A stretch of 64,000 nt of DNA from Bremia lactucae. Lineage: Eukaryota; Oomycota; Peronosporomycetes; Peronosporales; Peronosporaceae. The notes under the pieces are model-generated. The model had not been told where the DNA came from and did no database searches. It was given only the letters and a program-made list of their open reading frames with translations. The stretch spans positions 3,056,954-3,120,953 of the forward strand of contig NC_090612.1 of the NCBI RefSeq assembly GCF_004359215.1, in the 5' to 3' direction. Position 1 is the first letter of the stretch. Each line of letters begins with the position of its first letter. Position numbers and translations under genes: made by a program. Shown piece by piece: positions 33,499 through 45,299 of this stretch.

Positions 33499-34849
33499 TG
33501 TGGCGTCGTTGGACGGTAAAAGAGCTTGAGGATAGGACGTGGGCGCGAGAAAGCAAATGCTGGAGTGACTAAGTGAGACTGAGTGAGTGAGTCGCTTGGT
33601 TCATCGGTCCGATTGCCATCTGGTTTTGCTAGTAGCTCCTGATTGATACAGTTTCAGAAACAAGTTTGTCTCTGGCTCGTCTGGTCGGCTATCCAAGGAG
33701 CTCTCTTGTCACGGGGCAAGAAAAAGGATCGTGGGATATACACGAGCTGATCACAACGATCTCTACAAGTGCCGTCCCACACTGTAGCGTTTTAAAACGA
33801 GGCAGCGGGTACGGAGCTCGCCTCACACGGAATGCTTGCTTTCGCCAAAAAAAAGAATCAATCGTGTTTTTAGTTTATTACAGCTGTACGCGGTGGCCAA
33901 TTTTTGAATTTGCAAGAAGCATGAAATAAATGAGAAGATAGAAGAGGATTGGCATTCGCTTACAATCTGACCAGATTAGCCTTGAAAAGTATCGCGAAAT
34001 AACCTGATACCTTCTTATCAGCTAGAAGCTGTTTTGTATATAATAAGTGCCAGGCAACATGTACATCATAACATCGTTTGTTGCACATCTGACCTAAAGG
34101 TCGGCGCGGTAGGAACAAGTTTGTTAGGTCGATTCATAATTGTTTGTTCAATTGTGGAGCTATTACGCTATGACTAGCACATTCTATGGAGGAATTAGAT
34201 GCGGCTCATGAAGCCAGTTTCGATTCGATAGGTCAAGATCTCAGTTAGGAATAAGCTTAAATCAGTTAGCTTGTCAAACCGTATGACACCAGCTCTAATA
34301 AGTTGCTCAAGAATTCAGGCGTTTAAACAAGGAACCAATAAAAACTTTTCGTCTTTGTCTATATAAAAGCAGATTGACGTCACGAAACACCGTCTTTATA
34401 AATGTTTTTGGCATGCATTGACAAATGACCGCAGCACTTGGCCTGTAGCAAATTGAGAAGCAAAACTAATGGCTTGCGCGTATACCAACGATCAAGAGTA
34501 TGCAGTGCGGCAGCTCAACGTCAATAAATTGCAAAACTTTGTAAGCACAAAAAATTCAAAGACATCAACTGATTGATATACACGCTTCCTGCGTGCGTGT
34601 GTGGTATGACCTATTCAAATACTAATAGAATTTCATCGAGAATCTAGAATGGTCCTTTCCATTTAGTCCGTGTAATTGTGAGTATTTTAGAGCACTCCCG
34701 TCTTTGTAAAGCACTACTTTTACTTTACACTCTGCTTAGGATATCGTCGGTAGAGCATGCCCTTCCTGAAACGGGGCCCTTTTTCGCTGAAATTGCTTCA
34801 GTGCGAGCCAATCGGCATTGATATCAGTGAAGGTGAGGTGTCTCCGATA
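33499..34849. other. Intergenic, AT-rich
   Basis: Upstream region of the small Cys-rich gene. A frame at 33666-33929 shows no features. No gene supported. Confidence 0.5.
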
Positions 34850-35378
34850 ATTCACGTACTCGACGTGCAGAGGAACGATCTAAGTAGCTTACATCTATTA
34901 ATGCACTTTTACTTTCCTTTTATGAGCCTTTCAAGTATTGACCTTTAGTAGCTAAGACTTTCCATGAGCCTTCCAAGTCTTGACCTTTAGTAGCTAAGAC
35001 TTTTAAGCTACTTAAATCGTTCCTCTGCACGTCGAGTATATATATTAATGCACTTTTACTTTTTCCTTTAGTAGCTAAGACTTCTAAGTTCCTACGTAAC
35101 GATCTTCTTATCTACTGACTTTAATTAAAAATCATAAACTTCGTATAGCGACTCCTTGCGCACCGCTTATTCGTGCGTCTAGCAGCGGTTCGCGGATTCA
35201 TATCAAATAATTAACAGAATTGTTGTCTTGTTGCTTCAAGTAAATTTGGAAATGTCAAGTAAAATTAACAAAAGATAAAAATGGTAAACTTCTTCATTAT
35301 TTTCTCTTATGAAACATAATGTTTTTATTCCTCTTAGGAGGAAATAATAATTATGTAATGGGACACCACGTTACACGC
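34850..35378 (-). repeat. Rearranged LTR remnant with internal inverted repeat
   Basis: On the minus strand the sequence from 35378 starts TGTAACGTGGTGTCCCATTACA, the 5' end of the LTR family at 10009-10458, and continues through the GCGCAAGGAGTCG motif to TTAGCTACTAAAGG. From about 35100 to 34850 the LTR end is rearranged: a 35-bp sequence at 34857-34891 is repeated inverted at 35004-35038 with one mismatch, and the loop has duplicated TTGACCTTTAGTAGCTAAGACTT units. Confidence 0.72.
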
Positions 35379-35382
35379 ATAA

Positions 35383-35601
35383 TTAAAAAAGTCCGTTCGT
35401 TACCTCAGATTTATCGCGTGAACGCATCGCGAAACAAAACTGTTGTAAAATTTGTATCGATGAGTAACATTGACGCTTAACGCACCCAAGCTGCACCAAG
35501 CCTGTCATCACATCGTTGCGTACTTTATCGCGTCGATATTTGTTTGCTTCCTCAGCACCAGCTGCAACAATCATCTTATCCGGCTCAATTTTATCTATCA
35601 T
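35383..35601 (-). other. Short unrecognised frame abutting the LTR remnant
   Basis: A 72-codon minus-strand frame (MIDKIEPDKMIVAAGAEEA...) with protein-like composition stops 5 bp before the LTR remnant begins. It might be the truncated end of a gene hit by the LTR, or chance. No domain recognised. Confidence 0.25.
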
Positions 35602-37273
35602 AGCGACAAGCGGCAGCTGACACGACTAGAAAATGGGCTTATCCTATCGCCAAATTTGATCTCGCTTTCGGTTTTTGCGCTTAACAGGACTTATGTACGC
35701 CATAATTTATCCACTCTTTTACAGATTTGGAACGTCGAAGGTTTGTCCATTAAACGATCGAACGACATGCAAGAGACTCATTTCATTTCGTGTAAAACAT
35801 CAACAGGCAATGTTACGTTTGAGGTTTCGTGAAAGTCACATTTACACACGAATGCGACATGACGTGATTTATTTTTACTTGAAGAGCTGATGCTATTATA
35901 ATTTACGAGTCCCTTAATATATTCTATCATATATTTCTTAAGATTCAGCACGATGAGCTTACTTCCAGTAGCTGTGCTCTGTGGCCGGCTCTGGTGTAGT
36001 CTCGCAGCTGTCGCCCAAATCATTAAGTCGTGTTAAGGCTTTTTGCTGCCCACCTTTGCTTTTCTTGCTGTACAAATATTCTCTTGAGGATTCTGCTTAC
36101 AAACCTTTAGAATTAAAGATAACCGACAACAAAAGCTGTTTACCAGAAGGCTACGATTCTTGTATCGCAGCCCCAAGCAGCAGCTTGATTTAAAAGTTGA
36201 TCATAGTCAACATGGCATAATTGTCGCGATGCCAGCACCCGTCCACTATTATGCCTCTCTTTCTTAGCACCGAGCTATTTGTATCAGAACTGTCGAATTA
36301 TTGGGCCATGCGCACACAAACAGTCACAAAACACATAAGCGGTGACCTTTCTTTGCCAATATGCATGCCTTTGTGGTTTCCAGCATCACCAAAGACAGTT
36401 TTTCAAAAAGCAACGAGCTCTTCAGGGTCCGAATCAGAACCTTAACCTCCACATTTGGATTTGTTACTGCACTGTCCAAAGAACCGCAGCAACTTTAATC
36501 TGCAACAATCTCAGCTGTTGATAGGATGTAGACATGACCTTTTCGAGTGAAGCGAAGAATTGCCTACATCTCATACTGGACGATTATATGCTATCTTAAA
36601 GCCGCTTTGAGTTAGAAGCCGCGCGCACACAGTGTGCAGCTTGCAGGTTTGCAATTGATTTTGATGTAATTTATTCGCAAAGTGCCGAGCTGCATTCGAA
36701 TAGGCAGCAAATGTCTCGATTGATAATATACTCAAACGATTTACTGTCGAGCAGCGTTTTTTCGTATTCCACACAAAAAGACGCTAACTCGGGTAAGTCA
36801 TTCAGTTAAATACTATTATCCACGCAATGTTTTTCACCGTTGGTGCACAGATAAGCAACCCTGAAGGATATGTGATTGCATCGAAGCCGGCGAATCGATT
36901 GCAAACATCGACGCTTCGTCATTCATCGATGCAATTTTTGATATTTATTTATTGGCTCGAGTAACGACCTTACATGCCATCTGACGATGAACGATCTGAA
37001 ATTGGTCGAGAATAGTACGAACGAGGAAGCTGCATTCCGGTGCGAAACCATTTCAATGCGCTGAAGAAAAATGACCAACACACTATTACGTATTATGCAA
37101 TTACAGTCCTCCCTCTGATAACGTATCCCCCGAAACTTCTCACTCCCGCGAACATATATGATTTTGACGTGCCTGACTAATACCAGCACCAACTTGCAAC
37201 TCACAAATACTCCATATAATTGTTTCCTTACTATGCCTCACTTACCGCTCCGAGTCGGCTACGCTGCAAATTA
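35602..37273. other. Intergenic, no gene supported
   Basis: About 1.7 kb with only short, featureless frames on both strands. It probably includes the promoter of the downstream phosphatase gene near its right end. Confidence 0.45.
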
Positions 37274-37462
37274 ATGGCACAATTCTTACAAAACGTTCTC
37301 GCGCTCTACTACGAGCCAGTCGTCACCATTTTCGTTGGCCTGCTGCTGCACCGTGCGCTTCAAGCGATATTGAACTTTAAAACGTGGTACACGGGCCACT
37401 ATTCGGGTATCACCATCACTCTGCGCACGCTACGTACTGGTACCTCAACAATTTTCTTTTAA
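37274..37462 (+). other. Possible upstream open reading frame
   Basis: A 62-codon frame from an ATG (MAQFLQNVLALYYEPVV...) with a hydrophobic centre (VVTIFVGLLL) ends 25 nt before the ATG of the myotubularin gene. It could be an upstream ORF in the 5' leader, a separate small membrane protein, or a spliced upstream exon of the same gene. The sequence alone does not decide. Confidence 0.35.
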
Positions 37463-37487
37463 AAGCTCACGAAAAACTTCTGCCGCG

Positions 37488-40400
37488 ATGCTGTCGTCGG
37501 CCAAGTCTATGGACGATGAAGCAGCGCGTCTCACTGTTTTACGAGACCCAAAGCGCATGGCGGCATTGCTAATTCGCGCCTTTTCGACCTCGATGATGGA
37601 ACATTCAATGTGTGGTAGTTTGGCTCGACGTGGAAGCACCGAAGAAGAGGACGAAGTGGTTGAGGAGACGCAAGAAGAGTTCCAGGATCTTGAAAGACAA
37701 GTTGCTGCTTCAAAAGCAATTAACATGTTGCATGTAGCAGATGGAAATCGTCTTGTAATTGAAGACGAGGATGATGCGGGCGAAGAGGACGAAGACGACG
37801 ACGACGAAGAGAAACCGCTCGAGGAAGAGGAGCTCGAGGCCGCGGCGACGGCGTTGCAAATAGCGACGCGCATAGTTGAGGAATTACGGTTTAAATTGGT
37901 TCTTAAAGCAAGTAAACCGATGAATCGGCAGCAATTGGATGATAAGGAGTCCGCAACAACGTTGCTACCGCAGTTGCGAGCGGACAGTAGCTTCTTAACC
38001 CAAGATAGAGGACCCGGTGTGCCCATACCGCACGCGCAAGTACAGTCCAACCCGTCGTGTAGTGGCTGCAATAAGTGGTTTATTCCATTTCATCGAAGCA
38101 AAAATTGCGCGTCGTGTGGCTTTGCCTTTTGTCTCAAATGCTCCTCCAAGAGTGGATTGTTACCCACGTGCTTTGGCTATCGTGACGAAGCGGTACGGAC
38201 ATGTGATTGGTGTGCACGATGGTTCCAAAAAGCATTGGATCGGTACTTTGAGGCGTTGGAACTCGTTGCTTACAATAAAAAAGGATCTGCGGTAGGAACG
38301 TCGAGCTTTTGGAATTGCACTTCCTTGGATCCTACGTCAAGTAGGAATAATGAAGTATTGTCAGCTATGACGCGACCTAATTCGTGCATTGCGTCTCCGG
38401 AAGTAGTTCCACGTACTACTTGTAACATTGTCGCGGATGAAAGTGTTGATGATAAGGATCCACGGATCTCCTTTGCTTCATCGATGTCTTCCTCAAGACG
38501 ACGCAGTCGGAATTCATCCATCTCACTGGCTTCATCGCCACCAATACCCAAGAGCAAACCGTGGTTTAGCGGTCACTTGCGTGCAATGCATGTGAGTGAT
38601 CGGCTTCCACGAAAAATCAAAGTTCGAGGAGAAGGCGATGGGATCGATTTTGAAAGCAATAGCCCTGATCTTGGATCTCAAAGGTCTCGTTTGAATAGTG
38701 TGGCGTCTACGAAGAGTAGAAACGCCAATGAGGATGCTGATGATATTTTTGGGGAGCAGCACGTAGATTCTGTGGAAAATAAGAGCGTTGAAAGGCAGGA
38801 TGGAAGCAGTCTATCAGAGTCTTTAAAACAAGAGGAGTCGGTATTGGCAATATCTGTGAAATCGATTGTTGGCTCTGAAAGCACTACTTCATTGCGGTTG
38901 GAAAGAAATAAGCGACGATCGAAATTCTTGAGGTCGGCAAGTTTTGATTTAACGCATTTGCAGTCGGCTTTATCACCCGATTCGTCCTCGGAAGTACCAC
39001 GTTTGATTCGTCGCACTACATTTGGTTTGGACGAGGGGCAAATAGTTGTTTCCGACATTGTCAGTAACGTTAGTGGTTGTCCGAGCAGTGTGCGGTCCAA
39101 AAAAGCCTTTGATGACAGCGACATTGTGGATAAACGTGCAAGACTTGATTCAGCTGACACTCATATGAAAAGTCAAGCAAAATGCTCGGCCGCAGTGTTG
39201 CGTTTTGCCGTGTATGAAATGAGTGGGAAAGAAACTGCAGGCTTGCGTCGCACATTTGGTTTTGCGAAAGCAAATCCGTTGCTGGATCGGTATACTTTGG
39301 AGCTCGATTGTCGCCAACGAATTGTTCAAGCAAAGTCTGTATTTATGCATCGCTTTTGGTCATTCCATTGCGATTCAGTCCAATCATTCCTCTTTGGAAC
39401 GTCCGATGGAATGGCGAGCTTAATTGTATCTAATGGTGGACAAGGCAAGCAGTCGTTTGAGCTCAAGTTTGCAAACGATGACGAACGAGAGCAGTTTAAA
39501 CAAGCTATAGATAATTGTCGATCACTTAGTCTACAAACGATGCGCGCATTTGCTACACAAGATCATGTGTCACTTCCTGCGCAACTTAAAGCACCCACGT
39601 CTCCTGTTCTTGACAGCTTGGACTTGCCGACGCCTAAAGAGCCAAACACAACTTTTTCTGCGGATCTATGTACCACAATCGAGTCAGACTTGAGCATTAC
39701 ACATAATATTCGGAGGAGCACTGCTACCGATCTTCCAGTGCTCCAATCGATTCTCGTACCGCTCTTGCCTGGGGAAACGGTGGTAGAAGACACAGAGCTT
39801 CAAGCAACGCTACTTATCGGCCCAGCTAGCGAAACGTACGAGTCCGCTTTAGTTTGGGGAAGAATTCCCGGAAAAGTCGCCGTGACAAATTACCGAGTAA
39901 TTTTTATCCCGTTTAATCAAGGGCTCGAACAGCCACGATGTGGTGGGCAAGGGGGTGTGGCCTACATTCCGCTCTTTAATATCACACATGTGCACCTCCT
40001 CCATCCAAATGGTCGCCGAACAAAGGCTGGGCATACACACGATGCTGGCAAGACTGGGTCTGCGTCCATTATATCGATCATTTGCAAGGATATTCGAGTC
40101 ATGAGATTTCAATTGGATACCCACCCGTCAATGTCAAATGATCATATTCGTTCATTGCGTGCAACTATCTCGAAATTGGCCGATGCTTCTCAGCGGTACA
40201 CCGTTCGTGAATGTGTCATGGGAATTGCAGGGATGCCGAATTCTTCAAATGACAGTGATCTATTATCATTTCGAGAAGGAGAGAGCAGTGATGGCTATCC
40301 GCATCAAGGTAAGAGTCCTGCTTCTCAAGTAGTGTATTGATTATTAAGAACTTTTGCATTGTCCAGAAATGAATTTGACAATGCCTCGCGAGAGAAGTGG

Positions 40401-42091
40401 AATGTTTGCTATTGCATACTCGATCAGCAGTGTTTCTTCAAAGCTAAATGGCTGGAATTTATTCGTCGATGAGCGCGAGTTTCAACGTCAAATTGGGGGA
40501 GATACTGCGGTTTCTCCATTTCTTAAGGTTCGTCAATGCCTTATCGATTCCATTGGTTATTTTTAAACATGCTTTTGAACGCGATCGTTGTTCTTCTTCT
40601 TTTGTATTATAGTATTATAAAAATGATCGAGGAAATATTTGCAAGACATACCCGTCATTGTTACTCCTTCCCGCGTCAATGAATTCCGTCACGTTAGCAA
40701 AAGTGGCAAATTCCCGGGCCAAAAATCGATTACCAGTGATCACATATTACCACCGTCGCAATCGATGTGTCTTAACGCGTTCGAGTCAACCCCTTTTGGG
40801 TAATTTACTATCTGGCACCTCGAACGTCTCCGACCAATTACTTTTGGGGGTATATCGCCGACTACCTGATATTATTCTGAATCAATCCCAATCATCGCAA
40901 TCTTCTCGGCCAATTTATATTTTTGATGCGCGTAAACCAAAAGCGTCTACAGGTAATCGTCTCATGGGCAAGGGTGGCGTTGAGACGCCTCAAGATTATC
41001 CCGGTGCTGTCATTCATCATTTGAATATCGCGAACATGTATCGCATGCAGTCTTCGTTCTTGGGATTACTGAAGCTGCATTTACCAGGTAGTGTGGACGA
41101 TACTGATCGTACGTGGCTCTCGAGTGTGGAATCGACGAAGTGGCTAGACCACGTTCGATTGGTATTAGATGGTGCGTTAAAGATTGCGCGTGTTTTAGAA
41201 TTAGAGGGCGCATCGGTACTTGTACACTGCAGTGATGGCTGGGATCGAACCGCTCAGTTGTGTGCTCTGGCGCAATTGATGATTGACCCATTTTATCGAA
41301 CCATTCGTGGATTTGCTATCCTCGTGGAAAAAGATTGGTTAGCATTTGGACACAAATTTGCTGAACGATTAGGCAGTGATCGTAACCGGGATCCACAACG
41401 GAATAAATCATCGCCCATTATGTTCCAGTTCCTCGATGCCGTGTGGCAAATTCAACGACAATATCCCCATTCCTTTGAGTTTAATGAACGATTTTTGCTG
41501 CACTTAGCCAATGCACTGACTTCAGGGCTCTATGGTACATTTATGTACGACTCACGGCTTCAGCGAGACGTGAATGAAATTAAACATTCCACTGTATCAG
41601 TGTGGACCCCAGTGCTGATGAAAACAGCATTGTATTCTAATAGTACGTATGAAGCTAACGATGGCCCTATTTGGCCTTGGGTAAGTTGCAATATGATTCG
41701 TCTCTGGGAAAACTATTTTTTCCAGTGGCACCCAAAATTTTACAAGTGCCAATGGGTGTGCAATTTAATTTATCACAACCCCGCTGGCTCCACGACTAGC
41801 GCCAACAAGCATCAAGAGGTTGTTTACATCCCGTCTAATGAGTCTTTTACTTCAAGAGACTCACCGTTATCAAAACTTTTGGCGCCGTCAACTGTCGGGA
41901 ATAAGAAGGAAGACACTAGAAATGAAATGCCGGCCTTGAGTCTTTACTCGGAAGAGGACGCTCCCAGAATCACACAACCGGCTAGTGATAATTACACTCA
42001 GAATTTGTCAATGCGAATCGTATCTGGCCTTAAGATTGGAAATCATCAACTTGTACAAAGCGAAACGACCAATAGTCAAGAAGTGGGCTAA
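37488..42091 (+). CDS. FYVE-GRAM-myotubularin phosphoinositide 3-phosphatase
   Basis: Exons 37488-40308, 40367-40527 and 40613-42091 with introns of 58 and 85 nt and matching phases give 1486 residues. Myotubularins remove the 3-phosphate from PI3P and PI(3,5)P2 on endosomes. In order: acidic and helical N-terminus; FYVE-type finger at about 191-245 with all eight Cys (CSGC, CASC, CLKC, CDWC) but HRSKNCASCG where canonical FYVE has a basic RHHCR.CG; a long Ser/Arg-rich region; PH-GRAM at about 758-905 (KVAVTNYRVIFIPF); then the phosphatase with GWNLF, SVESTKWLDH and the active site VHCSDGWDRTAQL, Cys at about residue 1200, intact. WPW...LWENYFF matches the family C-terminus. The first ATG of the long frame was chosen; a Met seven codons on is an alternative. 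Confidence 0.93.
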
Positions 42092-44849
42092 AAGCGACTA
42101 GAATACTTTGCAAAGAAGACAGTATGCACAATTTGGGGCGTGAAATTTATAAAGTAGCTCTTCGTTTGGACAAGTGTTGATGAAGATATACATCCTTCGC
42201 GCTGTCCGTCCTAATCACGATCCGTAGATTCCAGACTTGACAACCTCAATTTTTAACTGCGTCACGAATCCTTTAATTACCTGTTGATATCATTCTGTCG
42301 CCCCTCGGAGTACCTCAATAAACCGATCAACATAAGCTGCTCGTGCATCGGACAAGACTTTTACTGCCTGTCGAATGACCATTAGGATAGCGATTCTTTA
42401 GGGGTCTTTCTAATGCGTAAGTACATGTCTTGTACTCATGCAATTAGCCCAAAATTCTAAAAAAGGGCAAGTTGTAAGACATGCATGCCTTGACGCTCTC
42501 ATACGTCAAAATGTCATCTTGACGCTAGTTTGACTCGTGCCTTTACTGAGAAGAAAATCGCAAGATACTGTTACGAAATACCATTTCCTACTAAACGAGC
42601 TTAGTCACCCATTCGTGGTTGCGTATTTTATTTTAAGACATTATGAATCCATCCCACTATCGTGGCTTTAGCTCATTCACTTGGGGTCTCTACATCTGAC
42701 CTCGCAAAATTTCCGTACATCTCCTGTTTTCGATTGGAAAAGGTACATTTTGCACGCTAATGTCAGTGTATAAAGATCTACAGAGCTCAGATTCATCTCT
42801 TCGATATGAATTAATAGCACTTCTGAGTATTACGTTTTTCGTAAATGTACTTCCAAGGCAAGAAGCTGCGGGTAAATATCACAAAGATCCCATGCATTCA
42901 TGATCGTCGAGTTTAATGACTAAGTAACATGACACTTCAGAAAATATCATGTCCGGCATGGGAAGTCACATTCTTCGCGTCGTCAATAGGAATAGTTGAG
43001 GTTCACACATCATTTATAAGCCACCACATCAAAGAACCCAAAAGATGTAGCGGAGATGCGCCGGTCGCGCCACTTCTAGTTTGCGGTTCATAATGCTACC
43101 AAATTTTGTTAGCTGCGCATCTTGACCAGCACTGAGTTGCAAGATGCCGCTCTGTAGAGCATCTTCGTTGGCACTGAGTTGCCAGCTGCAGTGAAGAGAT
43201 GCTTCGCACTCAACACTCTTAAGAGGCAGGTTTTGTTACAAATCATGCAAGATACGCAGATGCTAAAAGTCAGCCTGCTTATATTTGTTCTTTTTCATGT
43301 AACTTACATTTGCAGTAATATTTAGAGCAAATTGCGTCGTGCAGGTAACGCCACGTGTGAGTCTGCGCCACAGGGTCGACAAATCTATCATACATCTCGG
43401 AAGTGACGGTTTCTGATGATTCCAAATGCGAAATTGCAAGTTAGCTTCATGAAGTAGCGTTAGTACTAAATCCTGAGTATCAGTGCACCAATAAGTAGCT
43501 TACGCGGACGACACCGTCAGCTGACCACTTGATGAACTCATCGACGTTGATAATATTCGCAGCACAAATGAACGTCTCGGTATCGAATAAATTAGAACAG
43601 AAAAACGTGTTGATACACATACCGTACAGATGCCCTTCCTGTACTCAGAAATATAAATTTTCAGAGCACGTCGCATACGCATAAAACCCGCATTTTATTG
43701 CAAGAGGAGGCTCTTTGTCTCTGCGACGCGCCACTTTCAATTTCACAATTCGGAGCATAAAACCAAATACGTTGCGTGCATAAATGGACGGCGCATCGTG
43801 CGATGTTAGAAGTGCTTAGCCCTTTGCACGCCCAATACGTGCATGTATACACTGTAATGATTAAATCTTACAACCGTCGAAGCAAATATCCTACATTGCG
43901 AGTGTGCTACGCTTCGGAAGTCACCCATGCCTTGCAAGAGCACTAAATAATAATAATACAGTAGCAATACATTTACCATATATAAAGGCAAGGAAGGACC
44001 AGAGGGCAGTTATCGAGGGCTAGGAGCTTGAGACGATGGTGGCTGCTCTGATTCTCAACAGATTGTCTGTGCTCTTGCACTGCAATCACCGGAAGGGCTA
44101 GATTTCGGTACATTGTGTCCTGTATTTTGTTAATCGAGATGTGATAGTCTTTGTTCGCGTGTTTCAGTCTTGTCTTGTGCTCGTCTTTGACGTTGTGGAC
44201 GACAAATCGACACGATGGAAAGCACAAAATTGTAGTCGGAAGATGAAATGTGTGTGCATTTGCAAAGCCGGTGTCGAATTTTTACTTGATGCATACAAAT
44301 ACCGGCTTATCCGCGGCACCTGAGCTTTTAATTGAAGACGAACGTACAAGTTGCACAGGCAGGGCCAACACGGTGCCTTGCAAAGAGCTCACATGCTAAA
44401 TCTTGGTCGAATCTAAACAGATGACTTTTGCAAAAAAATCATAAATTATCCGCCTAAAATATACCGCAGCTTACATTTATTAAGCTTAATCTTCGTGGCC
44501 TCATCAAGTAGTACATTAAGAAGCCAGCTCTATCTCAATTGACGAACACTTCATTCAAATGAAGCAACCGGATGAATTTACTTTGGCCAGCGAAATACTG
44601 GTACATGCATCGTTTATACGCCTTCACTGATGCCGTCCAATCTCGGCAATTCGAGCTTACCGGTGTGAACTCCTCACTGTGCTGCAGCTGTGCCCTGTAG
44701 CCAGCCTTTCCAAAGGAATGATCTGTGGTTCAGATGGGGCGCAGTCGAGAATCTGCGACCAATCTGTCCCCAAAGCTGTCCCCAGTATCAATTCACTTTT
44801 GGATTTGCCCTTTGTCACCCACTTCCAACGTACCCATCTACTCGACGCA
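42092..44849. other. Intergenic, AT-rich
   Basis: 2.7 kb without a supportable gene. Several 60-84 codon frames on both strands have no features. No LTR or other repeat recognised. Confidence 0.5.
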
Positions 44850-45299
44850 ATGGACGCTTGCCTTAAGAACTACGAAAATTGCTGGAGCTCCACGCCAATT
44901 ACGCCCACTATTTCCTCGTCATCTGAGGTTGAAACACCTCGCCGCGTCGCGAAGTGGGATATTATTCGCGAGCAGTGCAACAATTGCCACCACATCTATC
45001 TCAAGACGCTAAGCAAGCATTTAGGCTTCTGCTCCGTGGACTGCAAGTCCAACATGGCGTATCTTCAAAAGGTTAACCGCACCATCCGAGCAATGAAAGA
45101 TGCCGTAGACGAGCGCCAACGCCCGAGACAGCAAAGTCGAAAGGAGAAACCGGTGATGCAGCAGCCCACTGATGAGTCCTCTCGGCTTAGCCTCAAAATC
45201 GCTCGCAACATCAAACATGCTCAATCATTTGCCGAGTTTGACCGCGAGGCTCGTGCGACAAGCACATGTGATGTTGAGTGGTCTTTCAGTGTTTATTAA
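44850..45299 (+). CDS. Paralogue of the small Cys-rich FCS-like protein
   Basis: 149 residues. Shares with 32962-33498 the core REQCNNCHHIYLKTLSKH, the GFCSVDCKSNMAYLQKVN block (CX2C, 14 residues, CX3C), the helix RTIRAMKDAV, and the C-terminal SFAEFDREA...VEWSFSVY. FCSVDCK is close to the FCS.ECR hallmark of plant FLZ fingers. The upstream frame is open for another 57 codons, but the ATG at 44850 gives an MDACL start like the paralogue's MDVFL and is preferred. It lies 11 kb from its paralogue, on the other strand. Function unknown. Confidence 0.8.
   Translation: MDACLKNYENCWSSTPITPTISSSSEVETPRRVAKWDIIREQCNNCHHIYLKTLSKHLGFCSVDCKSNMAYLQKVNRTIRAMKDAVDERQRPRQQSRKEKPVMQQPTDESSRLSLKIARNIKHAQSFAEFDREARATSTCDVEWSFSVY

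Noticed and set aside
37445..38071. 208-codon Ser-rich minus-strand frame
   Set aside because: Antisense of the acidic N-terminus of the myotubularin gene.
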